41,322 nt of DNA from Oscillospiraceae bacterium (GTDB taxonomy: Bacteria; Bacillota; Clostridia; Oscillospirales; Ruminococcaceae): the NCBI GenBank assembly GCA_009780025.1, contig WRAV01000019.1, forward strand, positions 1 through 41,322, written 5' to 3'. The stretch's first letter is position 1. Each line of letters begins with the position of its first letter. The translations under genes and the position numbers were made by a program. This document shows positions 32,914-39,893 of the stretch, piece after piece. A model generated the notes under the pieces. That model was given only the letters and a program-made list of their open reading frames with translations, made no database searches and was not told the DNA's origin.

Positions 32914-34576
32914 CAATTTCCCCTGTCCTGCCTCGATAAAGGCGGGACAGGGGCTTTATTTTAGCCGTTTTCAGGAATATATGTAAGTCTGCCTCGCTGT
33001 CATTGACAGCAGGCAGATCGTCCTTACCGTGTGAAGGACGGATAATATTGACCGGCACTTTGTGAATGTGGATTTGCACATAGTCCGGATAAACGTTGAC
33101 GCGGTTTAGATAGAGGTTGAGCAGTTGCTTGCGCTGAGGCAGGCTACCGCTTTCAAACAACTCCTGCGCACGGCGGTAGGCGGATATAATCTCCTGCTCG
33201 TCCAGCCGATTGAGAACGAGACTCGTCTCCTCGTTCTCAATGCGCACACTTAGCGCCTGTTTGTCGGCTTCCAGTGTATCGAGATTTTTTAGTAGTGTTG
33301 GACTTCCGGTCTGCGTGATAACTGAAACAATGTTGTCGATTTTACGCTGGATATCATTGCGGCTGTCATATAGACGGCCAAGTGCCTTGACGCCATCACC
33401 GGCAAGCTCCTTATGGGATTCATAGTAGGCGTTAATCAATTGCGGAACACGCTCTTCGTCAAAGATGATTTCGCCGATGCGTTTAAGAATAAAGCCCTCC
33501 AAATAATTGCGGTTTATGTCCTTATTTTCGCAGCGCTGATCACCGTGATTGTTGTGTTTTGCGCAGCGGTATGTGACCAGCAGATTTTTGTTGCGGCCTG
33601 AAAACTGACGGTTGCCATTGTAGGCTGCGCCGCATAGTCCGCAGAAAATCTTGCCCACCAGCAAATAGTTTTCCTTTGCTCGCTGATGGGGTGCAGAATG
33701 CGATCGGCTTTTTATAATCGACGCGACACGTTCAAAGGTGACTTCATCCACCAGTGCAGGCATCCCGCCGGGAATACGGATGACTTCATCGTCGGGTTTG
33801 CTTCTGTGGTTGTTGCGCTTACCTGCGTGATTGCTCGAAACTGCGCGGTTGAAGATGTAAATACCCTTGTATCGTTCGTTTCGCAGAATCTCGGTGATAC
33901 TGTTCTTGCCGAACGGGTTGCCGTTGCGGGTCTGGTAGCCAAGCCGATTCAACTCAGTGATAATTTCGTGGTATCCCATTCCCTCGCACACACGCTGATA
34001 AATTATCCGTACCGCGTCCGCCTCATTTTCGTTTATTTCATAGCGGCGGGTGATCGGATCGACTTGATAGCCATACGGTGGACGGCCACCCAACGCTTTG
34101 CATTTCATGGCAGATTCGCGCATCCCTTTCATCACCTCGCGGGAAAGGTTTTTTGAATAATACTCACTCATGCCCTCCAGTACCGATTCGAGGATGATGC
34201 TCTCGGGACTGTCATCCATTTGCTCCAGCACCGACAACAGCGAAACGCCATTTTTCTTCAGCTCACGCTTGTAAAAGGCTGAGTCGTAGCGGTTACGGCT
34301 GAAGCGATCGAGCTTGTGGACGATCACGAAATCAAAACCGTGGGTTTTCGCATCGGAAATCATGCTGAGAAACTCCGGGCGGTCGTCGGTTGTTGCACTG
34401 CGGGCACGGTCGCAGTATTCATGCATCACCACCGCTCCGGCGCGTTGGCAATATTCATGCATGGCGCGAAGCTGCGCATCGATGGATTCCTCACGCTGAT
34501 TATCCGAAGAAAACCGCGCATACAGCACAACCTTGGGAATAATTCCTCGGGACTTCATTTTTTCGATCGCGGTCAT
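32813..34576 (-). CDS. Large serine recombinase (site-specific integrase)
   Basis: The 587-residue protein has an N-terminal resolvase domain (VVLYARFSSDNQ with the catalytic serine at residue 23; DFVIVHKLDRFSRNRYD), a recombinase domain (GGRPPYGYQVDP, LRNERYKG), a zinc ribbon (CGLCGAAYNG...CAKHNNHGDQRCENK) and a C-terminal coiled coil. It should integrate and excise the element by cutting both strands at att sites. The last 33 or so residues (about 32913-32813) are antisense to ssrA, so the frame crosses the att junction. It is transcribed toward ssrA and is the last gene of the minus-strand element genes. The start ATG lies two bases after the previous stop. Confidence 0.93.
   Translation of the reverse strand: MTAIEKMKSRGIIPKVVLYARFSSDNQREESIDAQLRAMHEYCQRAGAVVMHEYCDRARSATTDDRPEFLSMISDAKTHGFDFVIVHKLDRFSRNRYDSAFYKRELKKNGVSLLSVLEQMDDSPESIILESVLEGMSEYYSKNLSREVMKGMRESAMKCKALGGRPPYGYQVDPITRRYEINENEADAVRIIYQRVCEGMGYHEIITELNRLGYQTRNGNPFGKNSITEILRNERYKGIYIFNRAVSSNHAGKRNNHRSKPDDEVIRIPGGMPALVDEVTFERVASIIKSRSHSAPHQRAKENYLLVGKIFCGLCGAAYNGNRQFSGRNKNLLVTYRCAKHNNHGDQRCENKDINRNYLEGFILKRIGEIIFDEERVPQLINAYYESHKELAGDGVKALGRLYDSRNDIQRKIDNIVSVITQTGSPTLLKNLDTLEADKQALSVRIENEETSLVLNRLDEQEIISAYRRAQELFESGSLPQRKQLLNLYLNRVNVYPDYVQIHIHKVPVNIIRPSHGKDDLPAVNDSEADLHIFLKTAKIKPLSRLYRGRTGEIVVEARGIEPLSENQFMWLSPSAAYILNSLTGGL
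32913..32913. mobile_element. Left boundary of an integrated mobilizable element at ssrA
   Basis: The chromosomal tmRNA gene ends at 32913 and a serine recombinase reads into it from the other side, the usual layout for an element inserted at the 3' end of ssrA. Everything to the right (recombinase, parB, relaxase, mobC, tnpV, kinase fusion, DUF6076) belongs to it by content. No second copy of the ssrA end occurs before 41322, so the right boundary is outside the window. The exact crossover bases cannot be read from one junction. Confidence 0.75.
32920..32962 (+). terminator. Terminator of ssrA, within the recombinase gene
   Basis: CCCCTGTCCTGCC (32920-32932) pairs with GGCGGGACAGGGG (32941-32953) over 13 bp with one G-U pair, followed by CTTTATTTT. 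It lies 7 bases past the tmRNA end and inside the antisense recombinase frame. Confidence 0.8.
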
Positions 34577-34577
34577 G

Positions 34578-34742
34578 TCAGGCTACCTCCTTGGGCTTAT
34601 AGTTTTCGAGCATGATTTTCAGCAGCACGATGTCGAGACTTTCGGTGGGTTCACTGCTTGCAGTATGCTCCTTCGAAAAATCTACTGTCTTGCCAAAAAA
34701 TGCTTTTTTCATCTCGGACTTTGTTATATAAATGGTGAGCAT
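34578..34742 (-). CDS. Small element-encoded protein of unknown function
   Basis: The 54-residue product (MLTIYITKSEMKKAFFGKTVDFSKE...LLKIMLENYKPKEVA) starts at ATG 34742, behind AGGAGGAG at 5-base spacing. A longer frame from 34787 would include a hairpin and has no ribosome site. It ends two bases before the recombinase start, so the two are probably translated together. A role as a small partner or control protein of the recombinase is possible only by position. Confidence 0.6.
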   Translation of the reverse strand: MLTIYITKSEMKKAFFGKTVDFSKEHTASSEPTESLDIVLLKIMLENYKPKEVA

Positions 34743-34771
34743 AGCCGCTCCTCCTATTAATTGTAATGGGC

Positions 34772-34805
34772 CCGCCCCGGAATGCAAACTTGCAAACCGG
34801 GGCGG
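34772..34805. repeat. Perfect hairpin between parB and the small gene
   Basis: CCGCCCCGG (34772-34780) and CCGGGGCGG (34797-34805) flank a 16-base loop holding two TGCAAA copies. There is no U-run. It could be a partition or recombinase binding site, or an mRNA-processing hairpin. Confidence 0.5.
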
Positions 34806-34852
34806 ATTGTGAAATTGACATAGACAAACCCGCTGACTACTTTTTTAGCGTG

Positions 34853-35791
34853 TCATCGGGCTTCGCGATTTTGCTGCCGTATGAGCTTTCTCTGATAATC
34901 CGCGACAGCCTTGAAGATGAAATCTTCCAACTCCTTGGGGCTCAAATCCCTGCCCACGATAGCCTTGACCTTATCGTATGGGATGCGCACTTGTTCCTTT
35001 TGGTTGGCTTTCTGTTCCTGCATGACCTGTAGCATGGTGGATTCATCCAGCATTTTCTCTGCGCTGAGCGCCTTCAGTTTCTGTGCCTGTGAAAGCGACG
35101 GGGTTGCTTGCTCGGCTTCTATCGTGGAATATAAAAGCTCCTGCTGCTCATGCGACAGATATGACAGCTCAACAGCAGGATTGAAGGCGATTCGCTTGTC
35201 ATCTACCATTTGGAGTAACTGCGGAATCAATTCGGTCAATCTGATAAATCGTTGAATTTGCACAGAGCTATCGGGTGAATTTTGCGCCAATAGGTTGCGC
35301 GAATTGTGTCCTTGATAATTTTGTCCAACTTGGACTAAACTTTCTTTTGGCCGTCCTGCCTGTCTCTTTATCGCCTCCAACTTCATTTTGTAGGCAAACG
35401 CTTTTTCACTCGGCAGGATGTTTTCCCGCTGAACATTAGAATCGACCATCGCAATTATCGCCTGCTCATCGGTTAACTCCCGCACCAAAACGGGGATGGT
35501 GTCCAGCCCTGCAATAGCCGCCGCCAATTTGCGCCGGTGCCCAGCGATCAGTTCATAACCATCGCCTTTTTGCCGGGCAATGGCCGGAATCAAAACGCCA
35601 TTTTCCTTGATACTCTCGACCAGATTTTGAAACGCCTCATCCTGTGCAACCTTGAATGGGTGATTTTCAAATGCACTCAGCACATCAAGGTGCAGCATCT
35701 CAACCTTTTCTTTTTTCATATCGTCGCGCTCCGCCTGCGTAGAAAACAAACTATCTGCCGACGGCAGGTCTAGCTTTAAGCCTTTTTTCAT
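34853..35791 (-). CDS. ParB/RepB/Spo0J-family partition protein
   Basis: The 312-residue protein has the ParB nuclease-like/CTPase N-domain (NHPFKVAQDEAFQNLVESIKENGVLIPAIARQKGDGYELIAGHRRKLAAA, with G84HRR87) and a central DNA-binding helix-turn-helix region. The VDSNVQRENILPSEKAFAYKMKLEAIKRQ segment is typical of the element-borne group. No parA is visible nearby. In clostridial mobilizable elements such ParB genes lie beside the relaxase, as here (4-base ATGA overlap). It may act in maintenance of the excised circle or as a regulator. Confidence 0.88.
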   Translation of the reverse strand: MKKGLKLDLPSADSLFSTQAERDDMKKEKVEMLHLDVLSAFENHPFKVAQDEAFQNLVESIKENGVLIPAIARQKGDGYELIAGHRRKLAAAIAGLDTIPVLVRELTDEQAIIAMVDSNVQRENILPSEKAFAYKMKLEAIKRQAGRPKESLVQVGQNYQGHNSRNLLAQNSPDSSVQIQRFIRLTELIPQLLQMVDDKRIAFNPAVELSYLSHEQQELLYSTIEAEQATPSLSQAQKLKALSAEKMLDESTMLQVMQEQKANQKEQVRIPYDKVKAIVGRDLSPKELEDFIFKAVADYQRKLIRQQNREAR

Positions 35792-37167
35792 CGCGGTATA
35801 TCCCTCTCTCTATTCTTTTGATGGGGCTGCTTGAATCGTTTAGCCCGCAACTCACGCTCAACGCGAATTTGCCGCTCAATGTCACCATGCCGGGATAAGA
35901 CATCATGGGCATAGTATAATTTCTTGCGAATGACTTTGATTTTTCCGGACAACTCATCTCGCTCGGCTTTGAACATATCCATGGCCTCCGGTGTTTTTGC
36001 AGACTTCATGCGATTGTAGATTCTGACGCGCTGGCGTTCAAAGTCGCTCAAGTTCTGTTTGTGGGTATCTATAAACGCGGTGAGTTGCTCCACAGTTTCA
36101 ATCCGTTCACGATAGAGCAAGCGGGTTTGCTCGGAGTATTTGCGGATCAGCCGAACGGCGGCGCGTATCTCCGGGGATAGGGGCTTTGGTCGGGATTCAT
36201 GCTTCCTTGAAAAAACACCGAGGAGATAACAGTAATACAGATACCGGGCGTAAAGGCCTTTATACTTACGCGATGTTTTAAGGTTGCCGCGCAGGTGATA
36301 ATGTTTTGTTTGCATGTGAATAGGCGGCGAAAATTCCGGGCGTTGGTTTTCAAGTATGCGCCCTGCAATGGCTTGCGGCGTGTAGTCCTCACCCAAGGTT
36401 TTGAAGCGGATATTATGCTTCATGCCCGCTGGGCGGATGGTTGCATATTTTCGCTTCGGATCATCATTCACGATATAGCCCCATTGCCGCAATAGTCGAT
36501 AAAATTGCGTATCGGTCATGCTTTGCCGAACGGCGTTGTCGATGTCAGACCGGACGACACTATATAGCGTTGGCTCACCGCGGCGCTCTGCTTGTCGCAT
36601 CCATCGGCTCCCGGAGGATTTCGCCGGGTTCTCTATGACCGACAACCCGCGCTCGACGCACAGTTTGTCCGACTGCGCCCGCAGATTCTTAAAATACATT
36701 GCGTAATTGTTATCCAGTTTTTTGCCATCTACGAAGGATACCGAGTTAACCACCATATGGTTGTGCAGGCAACGGGTATTCAAGTGTGTGGTGACAACCA
36801 CCTCGTAGCGATCACCCCAAATGTTTTTTGCCAGCGCAACACCGATTGCGTGAGCCTGCTCCGGCGTAACCTCATTCGGGGCAAAGCTCTGATATGCGTG
36901 ATAGGCAAGATTGCCGCCTGTCTTGCCGAATCGTTGTTTTGTGGCGCTCATCTGCTTGTAAGCGTATTCTCCGACACAGTTTACACCGGTGACATAGAAT
37001 TGTCGGGCAGTTTTGTCGGTCTGCTCCGCATAACTCAAAACCTGTTGTAAATCCGCAAGCTCCCGTGCGGTATAGGCATCCGGGTTTGCGGTCTTGAGAT
37101 GGTTTTCCGTATACTCGACCACCCGCGCCAAATTATCGCGAACCGGCCAGATTTTAGTTGTTGCCAT
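35788..37167 (-). CDS. Relaxase / mobilization nuclease (VirD2-like)
   Basis: The 459-residue protein begins with a relaxase domain. The metal-binding motif is H128-x6-H135-x-H137 followed by NSV (in THLNTRCLHNHMVVNSVSF), and the likely catalytic tyrosine is in the N-terminal VVEYTENH segment. It should nick oriT and lead the strand into a recipient with the help of another element's transfer machinery. The C-terminal part is helical and basic. It overlaps mobC by 14 bases. No type IV secretion genes are in view, so the element looks mobilizable rather than self-transmissible, within the limits of the window. Confidence 0.9.
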   Translation of the reverse strand: MATTKIWPVRDNLARVVEYTENHLKTANPDAYTARELADLQQVLSYAEQTDKTARQFYVTGVNCVGEYAYKQMSATKQRFGKTGGNLAYHAYQSFAPNEVTPEQAHAIGVALAKNIWGDRYEVVVTTHLNTRCLHNHMVVNSVSFVDGKKLDNNYAMYFKNLRAQSDKLCVERGLSVIENPAKSSGSRWMRQAERRGEPTLYSVVRSDIDNAVRQSMTDTQFYRLLRQWGYIVNDDPKRKYATIRPAGMKHNIRFKTLGEDYTPQAIAGRILENQRPEFSPPIHMQTKHYHLRGNLKTSRKYKGLYARYLYYCYLLGVFSRKHESRPKPLSPEIRAAVRLIRKYSEQTRLLYRERIETVEQLTAFIDTHKQNLSDFERQRVRIYNRMKSAKTPEAMDMFKAERDELSGKIKVIRKKLYYAHDVLSRHGDIERQIRVERELRAKRFKQPHQKNRERDIPR

Positions 37168-37450
37168 CGCGCTTTACCGGACTAATTGCTACTTGCATCT
37201 CTAACAGAACCTCAGCAAGCAAGGTCGTGTACATTGTGTCGCCCGACTCGCGGAAATCGTTGTATATCTCCGTAAGCAACCGGATAAGTTCTGCATATTC
37301 CAGCGGCGGGGCGGTTTGCGGTTCGTAGCCGTTTGCCAACTTGCGCAGGTACTCCGATAGCGATAACCCACACTTGCGGGCGTTCCGCTCGAAGCACGAT
37401 TTCTCCTGCGGGGTGGTTCGTACATTGATATGTGTTTCTCGCTTTCTCAT
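37154..37450 (-). CDS. mobC: MobC-like relaxosome accessory protein
   Basis: The 98-residue product begins MRKRETHINVRTTPQEKSCFERNARKCGLSLSEYLRKLANGY, the ribbon-helix-helix N-terminus typical of MobC proteins that bind oriT and open it for the relaxase. ATG 37450 follows AAAGGA; the frame to 37540 runs through the oriT candidate and is not coding. The overlap with the relaxase gene indicates coupled translation. Confidence 0.85.
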   Translation of the reverse strand: MRKRETHINVRTTPQEKSCFERNARKCGLSLSEYLRKLANGYEPQTAPPLEYAELIRLLTEIYNDFRESGDTMYTTLLAEVLLEMQVAISPVKRDGNN

Positions 37451-37469
37451 AAAATCGATCCTTTCATTG

Positions 37470-37620
37470 AGGGGGTTACAGGGGGAGCGAAGCGCCCCCT
37501 GACAGGCGCAAAGCGCCGGTTGGAGGGATTGGGGCAACACAATCCCTTTGCTTGTTACATAACAGTAGCGGTCAAAAAGTCACTCCTTACCATGGATAAT
37601 TCGCACAGAAAAAGGCCGCT
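37470..37620. other. Candidate origin of transfer (oriT)
   Basis: Immediately upstream of mobC three inverted repeats follow one another: AGGGGG/CCCCCT (37480-37500), GGCGC/GCGCC (37505-37517) and AGGGATTG/CAATCCCT (37524-37547). Stacked repeats next to the mobC-relaxase genes are the usual form of an oriT. The nick site cannot be assigned. Beyond 37548 to 37665 no gene is visible. Confidence 0.5.
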
Positions 37621-37665
37621 TCCTTTCAAAAGCGACCTGCGTATTTCTTCCGTGTTATGTAATTT

Positions 37666-37818
37666 TCATTTTTCTCTGCATAGCTTGAGGATGACCTCAT
37701 TCAGAAATTCGACGGATTGATTTTCTGAGATATACTTATTTCGGAGTTCGACCAGTGCCCTCAAAATTGCGCCGTGCTCATATTCATCCAACTTGAGGGT
37801 ATAACGCTTTAGTTTCAT
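37666..37818 (-). CDS. Fifty-residue protein downstream of TnpV
   Basis: The frame MKLKRYTLKLDEYEHGAILRALVELRNKYISENQSVEFLNEVILKLCREK starts at ATG 37818, which overlaps the tnpV stop (ATGA). Its balanced charge and helix-strand pattern fit a small folded protein. I know no function. It is probably translationally coupled to tnpV. Confidence 0.6.
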   Translation of the reverse strand: MKLKRYTLKLDEYEHGAILRALVELRNKYISENQSVEFLNEVILKLCREK

Positions 37819-38183
37819 GCGTAGATCAACTCCTCCCGAATGATCTCATCAACCCGATTGTGGATATTATTCATTCGCTGAACCCACAGCAATTGATTTT
37901 CAGCCTTGAGTTGCTCAGTCACACCCTCGCGTTCTGCCATCTGTTTGCTCAAAAGCTCCATGCGGTCGTTGGCCGCCTGCTCTATTTCCATCAGGTGCGC
38001 ATTGAGCGGCCCCGTTGTCACGAAGTTCAGATACAAGACGCGCCGGTGTTGTTTGAGATATCTCTTTCGGAGTAATGCGTATTTGCCGAGAACCCCCGGC
38101 CCTTCCTCCGGCGCGGTCAGGTTCGGGATTTGATAATCGCCGACCTGCCGATATGTTCCGCCCAATTGCTCAAATAGTGTCAT
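37815..38183 (-). CDS. tnpV: TnpV-family transposon-encoded protein
   Basis: The 122-residue protein (MTLFEQLGGTYRQVGDYQIPNLTAPEEGPGVLGKYALLRKRYLKQHRRVLYLNFVTTGPLNAHLMEIEQAANDRMELL...) matches the TnpV family found in clostridial and streptococcal integrative elements. The YLKQHRRVLYLNFVTTGPLNAHL stretch is the recognisable core. A Glu-rich helical C-terminus follows. Biochemical role is unknown; it is a marker of these elements. GAAGGGGGG precedes ATG 38183. Confidence 0.82.
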   Translation of the reverse strand: MTLFEQLGGTYRQVGDYQIPNLTAPEEGPGVLGKYALLRKRYLKQHRRVLYLNFVTTGPLNAHLMEIEQAANDRMELLSKQMAEREGVTEQLKAENQLLWVQRMNNIHNRVDEIIREELIYA

Positions 38184-38212
38184 GGTTAGCCCCCCTTCTG
38201 TTTGTTGATTTA

Positions 38213-38241
38213 ATTTTATAGGGAAACAAAACGCGCTGCAA
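38213..38241 (-). promoter_or_regulatory. Sigma-A promoter of the tnpV-mob operon
   Basis: Minus-strand TTGCAG (38241-38236) and TAAAAT (38218-38213) are 17 bases apart, about 30 bases before tnpV. The palindromic operator of the divergent kinase gene starts 26 bases upstream. Confidence 0.6.
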
Positions 38242-38266
38242 ATGTGTGGATTTTCAAAGTCAGCCG

Positions 38267-38300
38267 ATTCGGAATAATGCTAGTTGACATCATTCCGAAT
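38267..38300. promoter_or_regulatory. 34-bp palindromic operator over the kinase promoter
   Basis: ATTCGGAAT-A-ATG (38267-38279) and CAT-C-ATTCCGAAT (38288-38300) form a nearly perfect palindrome with an 8-base centre. It covers the -35 of the plus-strand promoter, so a protein bound there would block that promoter and could affect the minus-strand one. Confidence 0.75.
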
Positions 38301-38312
38301 GCGTGATATACT
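38284..38312 (+). promoter_or_regulatory. Sigma-A promoter of the HTH-kinase gene
   Basis: A consensus TTGACA (38284-38289) and TATACT (38307-38312) lie 17 bases apart. Transcription would start near 38319, giving a leader of only about 14 bases. Confidence 0.88.
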
Positions 38313-38332
38313 GCTTGCGTGAGGTGAGCAGC

Positions 38333-39592
38333 ATGAAAAACGATTATATAACCGCACAGCAGGCGGCAGAGAAATGGAATATATCCGATCGGAGGGTTCG
38401 CGTTCTTTGCCGGGACGGGAAAATTCCCGGTGCGGTCAAGGACGGAAAGTCATATAAAATTCCGGCTGATGCGGAGAAACCCGCCGACGGGCGGGAGAAG
38501 AAAACAGCGGCTCCCGCTGTGCGTTTTCTCAAATGGGAGAACAATATTATCGGCACAATTGATAAGGTGAACGCCGTGACCTTTACAAAACCGGAGTATA
38601 ACGAGGTTGTTTCGCTTTATACCAGAGGGGCAAATAAGTGGTCGCCGGAGCAGTTTTCGGAGTTTTTATCCGAACGTGTTGTAAGCCGCGACCGCAGGGA
38701 TATTGAGAAGCTGCTGTTTCGCTGTAGACTTTCTTTTTACGATGTTCTGCGCATTGCCGAGATTACGAGAGGCATTCATCCCAAGGATTTGCTGTGGATT
38801 GCAAGCTCCGAAGATGGGCAGTTTGACTCGGTAATCACGGATGTTTTTGACTCGGTGTTTCATCAAAAAATTGACCTGGTCGGCGACAGCATAGACACGC
38901 CGGAGGGATATAACATTAAACGTTACGGTGTTTATGAAGGGTGCTACGGTATCTTCAAGCAGCGGATTAGCCCCCTGACCACCGACGTAGAATCAGAGGT
39001 CGCCGTTTATTTGCTCGCGCAAAAGTTGGGCGTGCCTTGCTGCCCTGCTTATCGAATTGACAAAGACACCGTGTTTTCAGCCTTTTTATACGATTTTTCG
39101 AAAGAATATATCGTGCATTTTCGCCGTTTGTTTGACGGAAAGCGCTCTGATAATGAATATCAAAATCTGATTTCCGTTCGTCTACAGTACAAAAATGATA
39201 TCGCCCGGATGATTTTACTCGACTTTATCACCCGGCAGGACGACAGGCATCTTTCAAATATTGCCATTAAAATGAGCAATGCGAGCGAATCCTTTTACCC
39301 GCTTTATGATAACGGACGCAGCCTGTTTTACGAAGACACGGAAGAAATGGTGTTGCAGGCGGTTTCCGATCCGGCCAGTTATGCAACCAGCTTTGGTTAC
39401 CCAGGGACATATTACGATTATGTGCGCGAGATTGCTAATGAGCGCGGCGGGTTAAATGGGCTTATGAATTTGGATATAACAGAAAATGAAATCAAGGAAA
39501 TTTTAACACAGGCTGGATTTGATGGATATAGGCTCAGCGGGGCAACGCATTGGATTGTGAGAACGATTCAAATAATAAGAGAGTTTGAGTAA
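38333..39592 (+). CDS. Helix-turn-helix / HipA-like kinase fusion protein
   Basis: The 419-residue protein joins an N-terminal excisionase/MerR-like helix-turn-helix (residues 1-50, YITAQQAAEKWNISDRRVRVLCRDGKIPGAVKDGKSYKIP) to a HipA/CtkA-like protein-kinase fold. A charged linker and a helical middle domain (about 64-175) lie between. Kinase marks are a candidate ATP lysine K209 in YGIFKQR, a catalytic-loop D303-D-R-H306-L-S-N309, and D326-N-G328 as the DFG equivalent. ATG 38333 follows GAGGTGAGC. A palindrome covers its strong promoter, so self-repression by its own HTH is likely but not shown. It may be a toxin-like or anti-phage kinase; no separate hipB gene is nearby. Confidence 0.82.
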   Translation: MKNDYITAQQAAEKWNISDRRVRVLCRDGKIPGAVKDGKSYKIPADAEKPADGREKKTAAPAVRFLKWENNIIGTIDKVNAVTFTKPEYNEVVSLYTRGANKWSPEQFSEFLSERVVSRDRRDIEKLLFRCRLSFYDVLRIAEITRGIHPKDLLWIASSEDGQFDSVITDVFDSVFHQKIDLVGDSIDTPEGYNIKRYGVYEGCYGIFKQRISPLTTDVESEVAVYLLAQKLGVPCCPAYRIDKDTVFSAFLYDFSKEYIVHFRRLFDGKRSDNEYQNLISVRLQYKNDIARMILLDFITRQDDRHLSNIAIKMSNASESFYPLYDNGRSLFYEDTEEMVLQAVSDPASYATSFGYPGTYYDYVREIANERGGLNGLMNLDITENEIKEILTQAGFDGYRLSGATHWIVRTIQIIREFE

Positions 39593-39662
39593 TGTGATGC
39601 GGTATCAATTCATTCATGTGCGCTCATACCTCTCTAATTTCCATTGTATTTGAGGGCGAGTT

Positions 39663-39702
39663 AATCCACAGCATAGACCACAGGCTTCTCTATTTGTGGA
39701 TT
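39663..39702 (+). terminator. Hairpin after the kinase gene, possible terminator
   Basis: AATCCACA (39663-39670) pairs with TGTGGATT (39695-39702), and ATAGA with TCTAT inside. Only a short TTATT follows. The gap 39593-39893 holds otherwise just the next gene's promoter. Confidence 0.4.
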
Positions 39703-39829
39703 TATTGCCAAGGGCAGAGTTCTGCTTCCTGGCTCCTTCTACTTATATAATGGTCGAAAATTCGATTTTTACGAAAACTGGAAGACAGTTACACATAAAT
39801 AAACAAGACAGCGTATAACCCTCAATATA

Positions 39830-39858
39830 TTGCATGTATTTCCTAGTTGTGTTATGAT
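39830..39858 (+). promoter_or_regulatory. Sigma-A promoter of the DUF6076-type gene
   Basis: TTGCAT (39830-39835) and TATGAT (39853-39858) are 17 bases apart, about 35 bases before ATG 39894. GGAGAG provides the ribosome site. Confidence 0.75.
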
Positions 39859-39893
39859 AGTATAAAACACAGGACAATCTGGAGAGTGATATA

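Noticed and set aside
36592-37050. A 152-codon plus-strand frame inside the relaxase gene
   Set aside because: It is the antisense shadow of a gene with clear catalytic motifs and lacks a ribosome site.
37554-37610. Short leader peptide frame before the oriT candidate on the minus strand (TTG/ATG start, ends at TAA)
   Set aside because: Only 6 to 12 codons with no regulatory hairpin clearly tied to it; cannot be told from chance.
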